DNA of 64,000 nt from Eucommia ulmoides (Eukaryota; Streptophyta; Magnoliopsida; Garryales; Eucommiaceae). The notes under the pieces are model-generated. The model searched no databases. It had not been told where the DNA came from and saw nothing but the letters and a program-made list of their open reading frames with translations. Positions 45,770-57,483 of the stretch are shown one piece after another (the first letter of the stretch is position 1; the number at the start of each line of letters is the position of its first letter). Location: positions 17,316,803 through 17,380,802 of the forward strand of contig CM028339.1 of NCBI GenBank assembly GCA_016647705.1. The letters run 5' to 3'. Both the position numbers and the translations under genes were made by a program.

Positions 45770-47683
45770 TTAGTCCACCTTTACTAACATGTCTTCAATT
45801 ATGCCTTTAGGATAGGTCAATGAACGATCCATAGTCGGTTTTGCATCTCCAAGCCCCAACTTTCGGTAAACGGATGACGGCATTAGATTGATATTTGCTC
45901 CTAGATCACAAAGCACCTTCTCAAAGTGAGATTTCCTAATAGTGCACGGAATAGTGAAGCTTCCGGGATCTTTCAACTTTTGAGGCAACTTTTGTTGAAG
46001 GTTCGCACTACATTCCTCTGTTAACTTAACGGTCTCATATTCCTCCAATTTCTTCTTCTTGTTGATATAGATTTTCTTGAAAATATCAAGAAATTTAGCA
46101 AATTGGGAATCCAATTTATTCTTTTTAAACCGTTGCGAATATGGTAAAAGTGGAGCGATTATCAGTGGATTGTCGGAAAATGAGATTGAACCCGGATTCA
46201 CTCGTGGGGCTTCCTTCTTCTCCTCAACCAAAATGGCTTCCTTTTCAACATAAATTTTTTTCTTAGGCTCTTCCTCCGTTGGCATTAGTGCTTCTACTCC
46301 CTTTTTTCTCCTCAAGGTAATGACCTTGCACTCCCTTGGGTTAGTCTCCGTATCACTTGGAAACTTCCCCGAGGATTGCCCTTTTATGGCACTCGCGAGC
46401 TGACCAATTTGAGTTTTCAACGACTTCATAGTTAAATTTGTATTGGTGCACGTTATCTCAATATTGTCATGCTTCGTCTTATGCTTATTGAGCCGATTAT
46501 GCGTTTCTAGTATAATATTTTGTGTTTCCTTTATGAATGAGCCGAGCATGTCTTCCAACGGTGGCTTATGGCTTTACATTGGATTTTGTTGGATATGACG
46601 GTTTTGTTGCATCAGTTGATATCCTTGAGATTGTGACGAGTATCCCGGAGGAGGTCGCAATGTATTCTGATTGTTTGCATAAGAGAAATTCTTATGATTC
46701 TGAATTCCAAGATGGTAATGAGTTGGGATATTATTAGCGGGCCTAAACGTGTAAGCTTGATTGTTGACAAAATGACATTCTTCAAACTCGCTATCAACCC
46801 CTGGCTGCAAAGTACTTACCATATTTTTCGCTTCTCGACTGGACGAGATATCTCTGGTAGAGAAGACGACTAGTTGCTCTGTAAGTTTTGACACCTGGGC
46901 CGACAAGTTAGCAAGAGGATCGGTCTCATGAATAGTGACTACCCTTCGTCCCATATTTCGCTCATTAAGCCATTGGTAGTTGTTGGCCACCATCTCTTCC
47001 AAAAGTGTATGAGCCTCGTTCGAAGTTTTGGATAACAAATAACCTCCCAATGCGGCATCCACAATTGTTCTTGTCTATCTATCCAACCTGTTATAGAAAA
47101 GTTGGGTTTGAAATCAATCTTGATACCCGTGTTGGGGGCACTTTCTCAATAAGTCCTTGAACCGCTCCCACGCCTCAAAGAGTGACTCATAATCCTATTG
47201 GAAAAATTGAGCAATCTCGTCTCTTAACTGTGATGTCTTTGAAGGTGAAAAGAACTTAGTGAGAAACTGTTGCGCTAGTTTCTCCCAAGTCGAGATGCTC
47301 TTCGGTTGGACTGACTGAAACCAACCCCTAGCTCTCTCTCGAAGGGAAAATGGGAATAACCTTAGCCGGATCACATCTTCTGGGACTCTAGTTATCTTCA
47401 CCGTATCACAAATCTCCAAGAATGTTGTCAGGTGGATATTTCAATCTTCGTGAAGATTCCCACCATATTGGTTCTGTTGAACCATGTTGATTAGGGCGGG
47501 TTTCAACTTGAAATTATTTTCTTGGATCGGCTGCCTTAGAATCCCAGAATAGTTATCAAACATGACGGGTCAATAGTAGTCCCCAAGGACCCGTTGTTGA
47601 GCTTCCAGTTCTAGTGGCTGTTGCGGTAACGCCTGAGGCACTGGCGGTTGTCGTGGCATATAATCATCACCACCGTAAACCAT
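45770..47683 (-). pseudogene. gag and protease of element B
   Basis: It starts at 47683 (MVYGGDDYMPRQPP). The gag core follows with RLRLFPFSLRERARGWFQSV and TWEKLAQQFLTKFFSPSK (47195-47419), a linker rich in Asn/Gln (46574-47062), a helical segment (46300-46558: NRLNKHKTKHDNIE..LKTQIGQLA), then the protease with CDLGANINLMP at about 45905. DLGA replaces the usual DTGA/DSGA, as is common in Athila-type elements. At least four stops break the frame. Confidence 0.85.
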
Positions 47684-47903
47684 GTCTTGAGTTCGGTTTC
47701 TCCTCTTTCTCTCTCTTTAGTCTCCTCAATGTATGTTCAATCTCAGGATCAAGAGTTAGGAATTCCAAACTTCGGCTACGTCGCATACATTGTTTGTCAC
47801 CACAACAGATGAAAACAATTTAAACAAAAACAAAATAAAAAAAAAACGTTCAGATTAATATTGAACTATTTGGTAGTAATATCAACTAAATCACTCCTCT
47901 AAA

Positions 47904-47921
47904 TCCCCTGCAACAGAGCCA
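47904..47921 (-). other. primer-binding site of element B
   Basis: Minus-strand TGGCTCTGTTGCAGGGGA, a diverged tRNA-Asp-type site a few bases from the LTR end at 47928. Confidence 0.75.
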
Positions 47922-47927
47922 AAAACT

Positions 47928-49323
47928 TGTTCGCTGTATTTTAACGCTTTGATTTTACTCGCAATTGCACGAGGTCAAGTTTTAATAAAGTGGATCCGAA
48001 GATTGAGTGTCGTCCACTGGGATTTGTCGTAGGATTAGTTAAGTACTACAATTGACATAGCTTAATATTATCTAGACGTTTCAAGATTTGAATTGTGTTT
48101 GCTAATTGAAAACTAATTAGACCTAAAAACTTGGGATTAATTCTATGAAAATGGATTACCTAGGAATTAATTTCGTTCACGAATACATGTTTGATTTAGT
48201 TTAGTTTATATTAACAGTATTCAATCTATCCGACAATTTAGGTATCGTAAACTCGCTCACTACCTCTCCCGAGTATAAAGTAAGCAAATATGCACTCATG
48301 CCAACACCGATATCCCTATCTAGCTTCTAAACGAGTACATGAGTCTTAACCCAACCTCATGGATTCCACACATTCTAATAATCTCCCGAAACATTAGAAC
48401 GTCGCGTTGTGTTTAACCCTAGTCCGAATCTGGGGCTACCTCTTCCGAGTGTCAAACCCTGTATTCTCAAACCAACCATAATACCATACAAAGAATACTA
48501 TGGATGTAATAAAATGGTAAACACAATCGGATATAGATGAACAACCATTAACGAAACATGGATTCACTCAAACATGCATGTTCATGAATTAATCAATCCC
48601 TAGATAACAACTACTTAATCACACATGATCATAACTAAATATTCATTAAAATATGAGAATAACATCATTATTCAATACACAAAGTTTAGAAACAATGATA
48701 GAAACAAAAAGGGAATGGAAAATCTATAAAGTAGATGGTTCCATTTCCACAAAAATCGCTCCGCGATCGTTTCCTCTTTCTCTAATGAGCTCTCCTTCTG
48801 GTAAGTCTAATCTAGGGTTTCTATTAAGTGTAAAAACGTCTAAGGCAAGGTGTGGAATGGGTGGATACTAATAGATTTTGAAAATATCCTAAAAATATCT
48901 GAAAATATCTATGCCGGTTGTTCCTTGATCGCTGCATCAATGAGAGGTCAGTAGGGCTTCTACCCTTTCTCATTGTTGCAGCGGTGGTTGGGTAGAAGGT
49001 CCACTGACCTTTGGTCGCTGCAGCGATGAAGGCCATCGCTGCAGCGATCAAAGGCCAGTGGCCCTGTGATGCTGGCGCTGCAGTGATGGGTTTCATCACT
49101 GCAGCGGTGAGGCTGTAGGCTCTCTTTCTAGATCTTTTTCAATGTTTCTCCATCGACGTCCTACCAATTTGCTCGATTTTCAACCGTTTTCATCCCTACA
49201 CCTGATTTACATATAAAGAAAAAAAAAAAAAAAAAGACAAATAAAAATAATTTAAAACACTAAAAGAGCACTCGAAAAGTACCAAATTCACCTTGAAAAT
49301 ATATAGGTAAATTTAACCTATCA
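47928..49323 (-). repeat. 5' LTR of element B
   Basis: About 1.4 kb, from TGTTCGCTGTATT next to the primer site to AACCTATCA at 49323, where Tat gag sequence of element E resumes. A palindrome array at 48925-49110 includes the pair CGCTGCAGCGATGAAGGCC and CATCGCTGCAGCGATC (about 49015-49050). Confidence 0.9.
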
Positions 49324-52219
49324 AACAACATCCAACCCCAAGGCCTCGATAGCACGGGTACACCCCCCCAGCTTCAATCTTCACTATTTTTGCTAAGAAC
49401 TCCAACAAGGGAAATTTTTTCACCTGCCCCCCACTAAAAGGTAAGCCTATGGAAAGGTCGATCAACAAGTATTGCAAGTTTTACCAAGACCGTGGCCATA
49501 CCACCGAGGAGTACTTTTAGTTGAAGGAAGAGATAGAGGCCTTAATCAAAAGAGAATACCTTGGAAACTATGTGTGTAGAATGAACAGAGAGCCCAAATT
49601 TGGGGGTGGTGACCGCCGAGATGAGTATAGAGGTCAGCAGTGCAGGAGAAATAACAGTTGACCTCCTCCTCGGGACAACAATCTCAGTGATGATGACGAC
49701 CAAAGGGTAGATAAAGAAATCAATGTCATTCACGGCAGGCTGAGTTTTAGGGGTGAAACGTCTTCCTCCCAAAAAATGTATGAGCACAAGGCAAAGAGAA
49801 AGGCCGAGCAAAACGTGTACGAAGTGAGCACGGTTGATGCCGCCACGCACAACATTGTCTCTTTTAGCGAGGCTGACCTCAAAGGGGTGCATACCTCTCA
49901 TGACGATGCCTTGGTTATATTAGCCCTAATCAATCACTTTAAGACAGGAAATATTCTGGTTAACGAGGGCAGATTTGCCGACATAATTTTCAAGTAGGCC
50001 TTCGACAAGATGAATGTGGACTCTAGCGTTATGTAGCCCGTAAAAGCTCATCTCGTCAATTTTGGTTGAGATGTTATAAGCTCGCTAGGATAGGTTTCCC
50101 TGCCCATTACAGTGGGATCCAAGCCCAGGACGGCCACCATATGGTTCAAGTTTCTTATTGTGGACAGACCCGCGCCCTACAATGCAGTCATGGGGCGACC
50201 GACAATAGCTTCCCTGAAGGCCATCTATTCTTCCTATCACCAGATGATGAAATTTTCCACCAGTTCTGGGGTGGAAGAGGTCCGAGAAGATCAAGAGATA
50301 GCTTAAGCTTGTGCAAGGAGGGCAATGGAGAAGAAATAACAATTACTGCAAAGGCCTAAGCCCAAGAAACATCACCCATAATTTCTCGGGCTCATGGCCC
50401 TTGACGGCGAAACCAAGCTCATTCCAATTGACGATCTCTGAGATGAAGAGACCAATCCTTGACCTCATGAAGATCTCCTTGAAGTACCTATCCACTCGAC
50501 CATTGAAGGAAAAACTGTAAAAATAGGAGCTAAGCTCAGCCCGGAACAACGTGTCGAGCTCACCGAGTTGTTGCAAAGGAATTACAATGTTTTTGAATAG
50601 TCTTATAACGAGCTCCTGGAGATTGACCCGAGTATGGCCATGCACCGACTCCATACCGATGTGCACCATCCTCTTGTTCGTCAAAAGATGAGAAAATTCT
50701 ACCCAGATCAGTAGAAGATCATTGAAGAGGAAATGGATAAGCTTATTAAGCCCGATGTCGTGGAGGAAGTCAAATTCTCGGACTGGCTAGCCAATGTGGT
50801 CCTCGCTCCTAAGACCGACAATAATTGGCACATTTGTGTAGATTTCAAAGACCTCAACAAGGCCTGCCCGAAGGATTTTTTCACCCTTCCAAGGATCGAC
50901 ATTGTGATTGACGCCAAAGCTGGGTACGAGCAGTTGAGCTTCCTTGACACCTACGCCAGTTACAATCAGATCCTGATGTACCCACCTGATAAAAGCAAGA
51001 TCTTGTTCGTCACGAACAGAGGCACCTACTACTATAAAATCATGCCCTTCAACCTCTGCAATGCCCGGTCGACTTACCAGAGACTTGTTAAAAAAATGTT
51101 TAAAGAGAAAATTGGGGAAACAATGGAAGTGTACATCGACGACATGCTGGTCAAGAGAAGCCAAGCTCAAGATCACCTCGAACACCTCTAGGCCTGCTTT
51201 GACAAGCTCCGGGCTCACCGCATGAAGCTTAACCCAAGTAAATGTATTTTCAGGGTGTCTGTTGGCAAATTTCTTGGCTTTATGGTATCTCAGCGCAGCA
51301 TCGATGCCAACCCCGACCAGATTAGCATCGTGCTCGGTATGGATTCACCCCGCAACAAAAAAAGGTCCAAATTCTCATAGGTCGGTTAGTAAGCATCATT
51401 CTGGTTAGGGAAGAGGACGGCGTCTAAAGCTCGATCTACTACTCTAATAGAGTCTTCACCGATGTCGAGACGAGATACACGAGATTTGAGAAGTTGGCCT
51501 ATGCCCCGTTGATTGCTTCGAGAAAGCGAAGGCAATACTTACAGGCTCACACCATCGTCGTACTGATTGATCAGCCGTTATGGTAAATTCTCCACTCTTC
51601 TGATGTTTCTAGGAAGTTGTTGAAGTATAGCCTCGAATTGGGAAAATTCCATATCGAATACCGGCCCAGAATGGTAATTAAGGGGCAGGTTTTGGCCGAC
51701 TTCATGGCTGAGCTAACCTTCCCAAACGAAAAGCTCAGCGCCAGTCTGGAAGCAGGTGAGAAGACCCCTCTACTAGCTAAAGAGGTCGGTAAAGCCCAGG
51801 ATGCGGCTTCCAACCTAGGTCCTGATTCATAGCAACTCTTCACCGATGGGTTCTCCAACCAAAACAGCTCTAGTGCCGAGATGGTCCTTGTAGCCCCAGA
51901 TAAGGAGGAGGTAGAATATGCCCTTAGGATGGGATTTCGAGCTACAAACAACGAAACAGAATACCAAACTTTTCTTGCCGAACTAAGATTAGCTCGAGAA
52001 TTCAACATGAAGACTCTCCAGTCTTGTGCGACTCTCAGCTCGTAGTAAACCAAGTGAACGGTGACTACCTAGCTAAAGATCTAAGCATGATAGCATACCT
52101 AGAGAGGGTGAAGGTTTTGATAAATGGTTTCCAAAATGTGCAAGTCAAGCAGATACCCCGGGAATAAAACAAACATACCGACGCGTTGACTAACCTGGCC
52201 TCAGCAGTAGAAAACACGC
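49324..52219 (+). pseudogene. gag end, protease, reverse transcriptase and RNase H of Tat-like element E, second part
   Basis: Segments in order: gag RNA-binding text NKYCKFYQDRGHTTEE (about 49466-49515); protease region HDDALVILALINHFKTGNIL and NEGRFADIIF (49896-49995), where the usual DTGSSAD is replaced, so the active Asp is lost; VDRPAPYNAVMGRPTIASLK (50160-50225); reverse transcriptase 50733-51191 with VCVDFKDLNKACPKD-type text (ICVDFKDLNKACPKDFF), PFNLCNARSTYQRLV and an intact YIDD at about 51132; a gap near 51330 where sequence is missing; RNase H text FHIEYRPRMVIKGQVLADFM (51648-51705) and EVEYALRMGFRATNNETEYQ (51910-51965). Stops and frameshifts abound. It continues the gag at 31448 and is cut at 52219 by element D. 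Confidence 0.85.
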
Positions 52220-53650
52220 TGATAGGTGTAATTAATTTATTTATTCTCAAGCCGATTTTGTTAGTTTTCGAGTATTTTTATAGCATTTTTATATGTTTTA
52301 ATTTATTTTAATTTATTTTGTCTTAAATTAGGTATTTTTGGTGAAAATGGACTAAAATGGTCCTAAACGATCATATCGGAGAGAGCCCAGTGGGAAAACA
52401 AGAAAAAAGAGGCAAGATTCCAAATCAGCAGACCCACCGCCGCGGCGGTAAAAGTGCTAGGAGTGTAGAAATCTCATCGCCGTAGCAATGAAAGTCCATA
52501 GAGTTTGTTGAATGGACCACCACCGCAGCGGTGAAACTCATCGCCGCTGTGGTCAAAATACAGAGAGTTTTCCTACTATTCTACCACTACAGCAATTAGC
52601 CACCGCCGCAATGGTGACCTTGCTGACATGCCCACCGCTGCGGCGGTGACTCTGCAGATATTTTGAGATATTTTAGGATATTTTGAGATATTTAGAATCC
52701 TATAAATATCGTCCCTATTCTCCCCAAACAAGAGGTTGACATTTTCAGGAGTCTTGAGAGCTCTAAGGCCATTCGACCAATAGAAGATCACCACACAAAG
52801 AAGGAGAAAGCGTTCTTGGTGCAGTTTTAGCGGCAGATTTTCAAATAATAGCTAAGTCTTCTCGTTTCTCTCTTCAATTCTTAGTTGGTTGAATGTTTGT
52901 ATATGTTTAACTTGTATTTAGTTGTATTTAGGGCTAAGACCATGTGTAGCTAAACATATATTGTCTATGGATTGATATACTTCATGTAAACGTTGTTTAT
53001 ATAAAATCTATATTTCGTTAATGGTTATTCGTGTTTATCCGATTGTGTTTTCCATTTTTCCTTGTTTATTATGCTTGTTATGATATATTGAGAATACGGA
53101 ATTTGACACTCAAGAAAGGTAACCCCGGATTCGGATTAGGGTTTAAACACAACGCGACGATCTAATAACTCGGGAGGGAGTTAGAGAGTGTGCAATCCAT
53201 AACATTGGGGCAAAACTCGTATGACCTAGTGTCGTTAGACGTTGAGGGGGACTTCTTCATTGACGCGAAATCACATATTCATTCACTTTACACTCGGGAG
53301 AGGTAGTAAATGAGATTTCGATATAAAGATTGTCGGATAAGATGAACATTGTTAATGTAAACTAGATTGAAACGAACACGTTTATGTGAATGAAGTTAAT
53401 CTCTAGGCAATAATTTCCCATAAACGTCATACCACTATATTAGTATATTAGATTAATTAACTTAGTTTAGTATATTATTAATTATAAACCAATTTTTATC
53501 GCCTTGATAAAGTTAGGTTATGATAATTGCGGTACTCGACGATAATCTCAACCAATCCCTATGGATACGACAACCCCTACTCTTCCAATCTATACTAAAA
53601 CTTAACCCATACACTTGCGGTGAAAGTAGCGACGCATCTGCGCGCTACCA
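52220..53650 (+). repeat. 5' LTR of element D
   Basis: It starts TGATAGGTGTAATTAATTTA and ends CGCGCTACCA. The first 70 bases reappear at 63711 with few changes. A palindrome array at 52433-52655 includes CACCGCCGCGGCGGTA, CACCGCAGCGGTGA and CACCGCTGCGGCGGTGA. The 3' half matches the relic at 28889-29618. Confidence 0.92.
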
Positions 53651-53656
53651 AGTTTT

Positions 53657-53675
53657 TGGCGCCGTTATCGGGGAT
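53657..53675 (+). other. primer-binding site of element D
   Basis: TGGCGCCGTTATCGGGGAT, two changes from the tRNA-Asp-complementary TGGCGCCGTTGCCGGGGAT, six bases after the LTR end. Confidence 0.85.
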
Positions 53676-55703
53676 TGTGTTTTAAATTATTGTTGATGTT
53701 GTGAGTAAATGACTTGATTTTAATTTAGGCATTTATTTTGTTTATAATTTTTGTTTGTAGTTTTGTTTTCTATTTCTCATAGAGGGTACTTGAAGATGCT
53801 AGATTAACAAGTATTGATGCATTTATTTCAATGGGATTCCGAGCCATTTTATAGTGCTTGAGATCGATACAAGGAGTTGCTATTTCAGTTTCCGAACCAT
53901 CGTTTCCCGAGGGAGTGTCAACTACTGAACTTCCTCGACGGGTTATAAGTCGCAACCAGAACGTGGGTGGAAGGAGGAAACGGTACCACCTCTTTCTACG
54001 AACAAACTGCGGATGAAATCTTTTGATCGTTTGAGGAATTGGTGGCCTTTGATTATCAGAGTTGGAATTATTCACCAAGTCACCAAAATATGGAGGATTG
54101 TTTTAATACTACGACGCCATGGATTGACATCCTGAACCAACAGAAGGAGTCTTCCCCCGCCCTGGAAGAGCTACTTGCTACAGTTATGGGGGAGACTCAA
54201 GCATTTTGGAGGGAGACGAATGACAGGATCAATGAGCATGAGGCTCGTCTCGACAATATTGAGACGGTCTGCGCCAAAATCGATGCGACCGTAACGTCTC
54301 TTCAGACGCAAATCTATCATCTTATCTACTTAATTGAGACCAAGTCTAAAGTGGTGGTGTTGACCCAGTGAAATACCCAAGAGGGGGGTGAATTGGGTAT
54401 TTAAAAAAATATCAGAGAAACAATACTTTAATAATTCAAATAATTAATTTTAATCATAAATTAATTATTATCTTTATATCACAGTGGAAATATAGAATCA
54501 ACTAGGGGCACATCAAAAAACAAAAATAAATAAAGTAAAAATTGCAGCACACCAGAAATTTATACTGGTTCACCAAACTACTCTTGACTAATCCAGTCCT
54601 CCGAGCCCCACGGAGAGTCTCACCCACTAAACTCAAGATTCTTTTAAAAATAGGAACCAAACTCTCACAAAGATTCGTTTACAGGCTCAAAATTAACCTT
54701 TACAAAATTTCTTTTTCACAGGCTAAGGAATAACCTCTACTTTTTACAGGCTCAAGAATAACCTAATTATTTTTAACACAAAGGCTAAAGAATCAAAACC
54801 TTACAAAACATTCCAAATATCCTTTCACCCGGTAAGAATTAAACTGTTACTAAATCCACACAAAATAATTCAATTCAGGAAGAATTACTACCTCAATATC
54901 TTTACATGAAGAGACTGAAACCAGCTACCCTTTGATTAAATACACCCAACAGTATTTAATCCACCACTTAACTTACCAATTAAAAAATTGACAAGTGATT
55001 TTTCTCAATCGGAGCTTCTACCACCCCAGATAAATTAAAACTCAATTAATATCCCAAAACTAGTGATAGAAAAGTGAGAAACTTAAAATCTGATTTTAAA
55101 CAAAAATGGGTAGCACGTAATCAGATTAATTCAAGAAATTGCTTAAAACTCTCTCTTAATGATATGAAAAACGCAGGTCTATATAAATGGGATTAAAATC
55201 AGCTCTCTAACAGCTAATTCTCATTTGTCATGACGCTTAATTGCTCTTTTAGACCCCTTATATCATTAAGACTTCATTCTGGTTCAATTCACTTAATTAT
55301 AGCTTTTAAATTTCTCAATTAAATCCCCCAAATATTTCTCAATCACAATTAAATAGAATAGAAACAATTATATGTACCAAATTGAGAAATATTTAAACTT
55401 AATGAACCAAATCAATAGGGATAACATAATATGTGTAGCATATCTCAAATAAGATTAAATCCCTAAAATCTCTCATAAATCCTAACAAAAAAATGGCTAG
55501 TAACGGCCACTTTCAGATTAAAATCCGAAATTCCATAATATCATGAAATAAACACACAAGTCGACTGACCAAGATCAGCAATCGACCACTGGATTCAGGA
55601 TGTTGCCAAGGCAAAGATTCTGTGCCCATCAGTCGACCTATCTATTCGACTTAGAGATTCAGAGAGTTCCATTTCTCTTCACAGGTCGACCGCTCTGTCT
55701 ACT

Positions 55704-55876
55704 TGTTGCAATATTCAATATTGGTAGTATTTGTATATATGGAAAGTCAAATATACAGATTAGGAAAATAGTTAATTGTAATTAGTTATTTACCTTTTTT
55801 AGTTCTTAAGTTTTCCTATATGTAGTCTCATATTGTATGATTAATGTGATATACAATTGATTAATTCATTTCAAGT
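55704..55876 (+). repeat. 5' LTR of Copia element F
   Basis: TGTTGCAATATTC... to ...ATTTCAAGT. It differs from the 3' LTR by one substitution (C/G at base 6) and a 2-bp GT indel. Confidence 0.93.
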
Positions 55877-55888
55877 TGGTATCAGAGC
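55877..55888 (+). other. primer-binding site of Copia element F
   Basis: TGGTATCAGAGC, a perfect match to the plant initiator tRNA-Met site, directly after the LTR. Confidence 0.95.
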
Positions 55889-55889
55889 A

Positions 55890-56576
55890 AAAAAAAACCA
55901 AAAAACCCTAGCCTCTGCTCAGCCGCCGGCCCTTTACAAGTTTTCGAAGTTTGCCGCTGGCCATTGCAGTCGTCGACGATGTTCGCTAGCATCCAACGAC
56001 AGCCGACGAAGGTTCGCCAGCGTCTCTTACAGCCAGGCGACGAACGAAAGCTCCCCTACAGCCGACGACGAGCCCTCATTACAACTGACGAAGCCTCGTC
56101 GGTTTTCTACAGCCGCCGACGAACACTCTCCGGCCCTCTACAATCGACAACGAAGCCTCGTCAGTCCTCTATTTGCCGCCCACAGCCTCGCCAGAGCCCT
56201 AGCAGTCGACGAACGGACCCTTGCGAGATCTGTACGAAACAGATCTTGTGATTTCAACTCGATTGCGGCCACCGACGAACACTCGCGGCCACCGACGAAC
56301 ACTCGCCGCCCTAGCCACCGCCACCGCTGCTGGATTTGCTTGAAAACGACAAAACCGAGTCAACTCAGTGATTCTCAGTGAGCCAACTCAGTGATTCTCA
56401 GTGAGCCAACTCAGTGAGTCAACTCAGACGATTCTCAGCGAGTCAACTCAGTGAGTCAACTCAGTGATTCTCAGTGAGTCAACTCAGCATCCAGCAGCTT
56501 GGTTTTGCGAGATTTACTTGTTGAAGGCCAACCCGACAATTCTTAATTTCTGACGGTATTTTCTCTTACCTTTACC
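55890..56576 (+). repeat. leader of element F with two repeat arrays
   Basis: At 55970-56320 CGACGAAC-type words recur, with a direct repeat of GCGGCCACCGACGAACACTC at 56264 and 56285. At 56355-56490 a minisatellite alternates GTGATTCTCAGTGAG and TCAACTCA, at least six units. A 174-codon open frame (55857-56381) starts inside the LTR and runs through the primer site; its composition follows the repeats, and I do not call it a gene. Confidence 0.8.
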
Positions 56577-57483
56577 ATGTCAGACGTTACCTCGGAATCC
56601 ATGCCAAGGTCCAGCCAATTTACCGAACCAAAGCATCTCCCTTCCGAATCCCACTCCATCCAAATCACCTATGTTCGTCTGAATGGAACCAATTTCTTAC
56701 GTTGGTCTCAATCGGTGCGAATGTATATCCGTGGACGAGGACGGATGGGATATCTAACCGGTGATACAAAGGAGCCCTCCATCAAAGATCCGTCGCATAC
56801 GACTTGGGATGCTGAAAACTCCATGGTAATGACATGGCTCGTAAACTCTATGGATGAGGAAATCAGCTCCAACTACATGTGCTACCCTACGGCGAAAGAA
56901 CTTTGGGACAATGTAAATCAGATGTATTCTGATCTGGGAAACCAATCTCAAAATTATGAGTTGACTCTAAAACTCTGTGATATCCGTCAAGGCGAAGATA
57001 GTATCACCAAGTATTTCAATTCATTGAAGAGAATATGACAAGATCAAGATATGTTCGACGATCATGAATAGCAATCGACCGAGGATTATAGCCACTATAA
57101 GAAGTTGGTGGATGATGATCGTGTTTTTAAGTTCCTAGCAGGTCTGAAACCAGAACTTGATGAAGTTAGGGGACGAATCATTGGTCGTCAGCCTCTTCCC
57201 TCAATTAATGAGGTTTTCTCGGAGGTCCGAAGGGAGGAGACCCGTCGGAACGTTATGCTTAACAAGCCACAAATTATCAGCCCTACAGTTGCTCCAATTG
57301 ACCAGTCTGCTTTGGCTGCTGCTAATGCTCACTCCAGCAGATTTCCACGCCGAGCAGAGGAACGCCCTCGTATATGGTGCGACTACTGCAACAAACCCCG
57401 TCATACACGGGAAACATGCTGGAAAATCTATGGGAAACCAACAAATTTGAAGAGCAACAAAATGGGAGAAAAATCTAACTGAT
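56577..57483 (+). pseudogene. gag of Copia element F
   Basis: MSDVTSESMPRSSQ starts the frame, followed by the gag core LNGTNFLRWSQSVRMYIRG and KELWDNVNQMYSDLGNQSQ. TGA at 57036 and TAG at 57069 both fit Trp codons changed by G-to-A. The frame goes on with FKFLAGLKPELDEVRGRI and a canonical zinc knuckle CDYCNKPRHTRETC (57378-57419), then a TGA at 57481. Confidence 0.9.

Larger units (their letters stand above)
31449..49323 (-). mobile_element. Athila-like Gypsy element B, inserted in element E
   Basis: Minus-strand order: 5' LTR 47928-49323, tRNA-Asp-type primer site, gag, protease, reverse transcriptase, RNase H, integrase (47683-42780), a non-coding leader with palindromes, a third ORF (41581-34275), a 3' untranslated region, a purine tract and the 3' LTR (31449-32562). 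About 6.2 kb of the length is element C. The third ORF beyond integrase and the DLGA-type protease fit the Athila branch. The 3' LTR lacks roughly its last 250 bp at the E junction, so a target duplication cannot be shown. Confidence 0.85.

Noticed and set aside
48925-49110. Regularly spaced short repeats, at first sight like a CRISPR array.
   Set aside because: Repeats are palindromic and variable, spacers are not unique, there are no cas genes and the DNA is plant; they are LTR-internal arrays.
53770-54078. 102-codon minus frame in element D.
   Set aside because: It is antisense to the gag-like frame of D, which has family resemblance on the plus strand.
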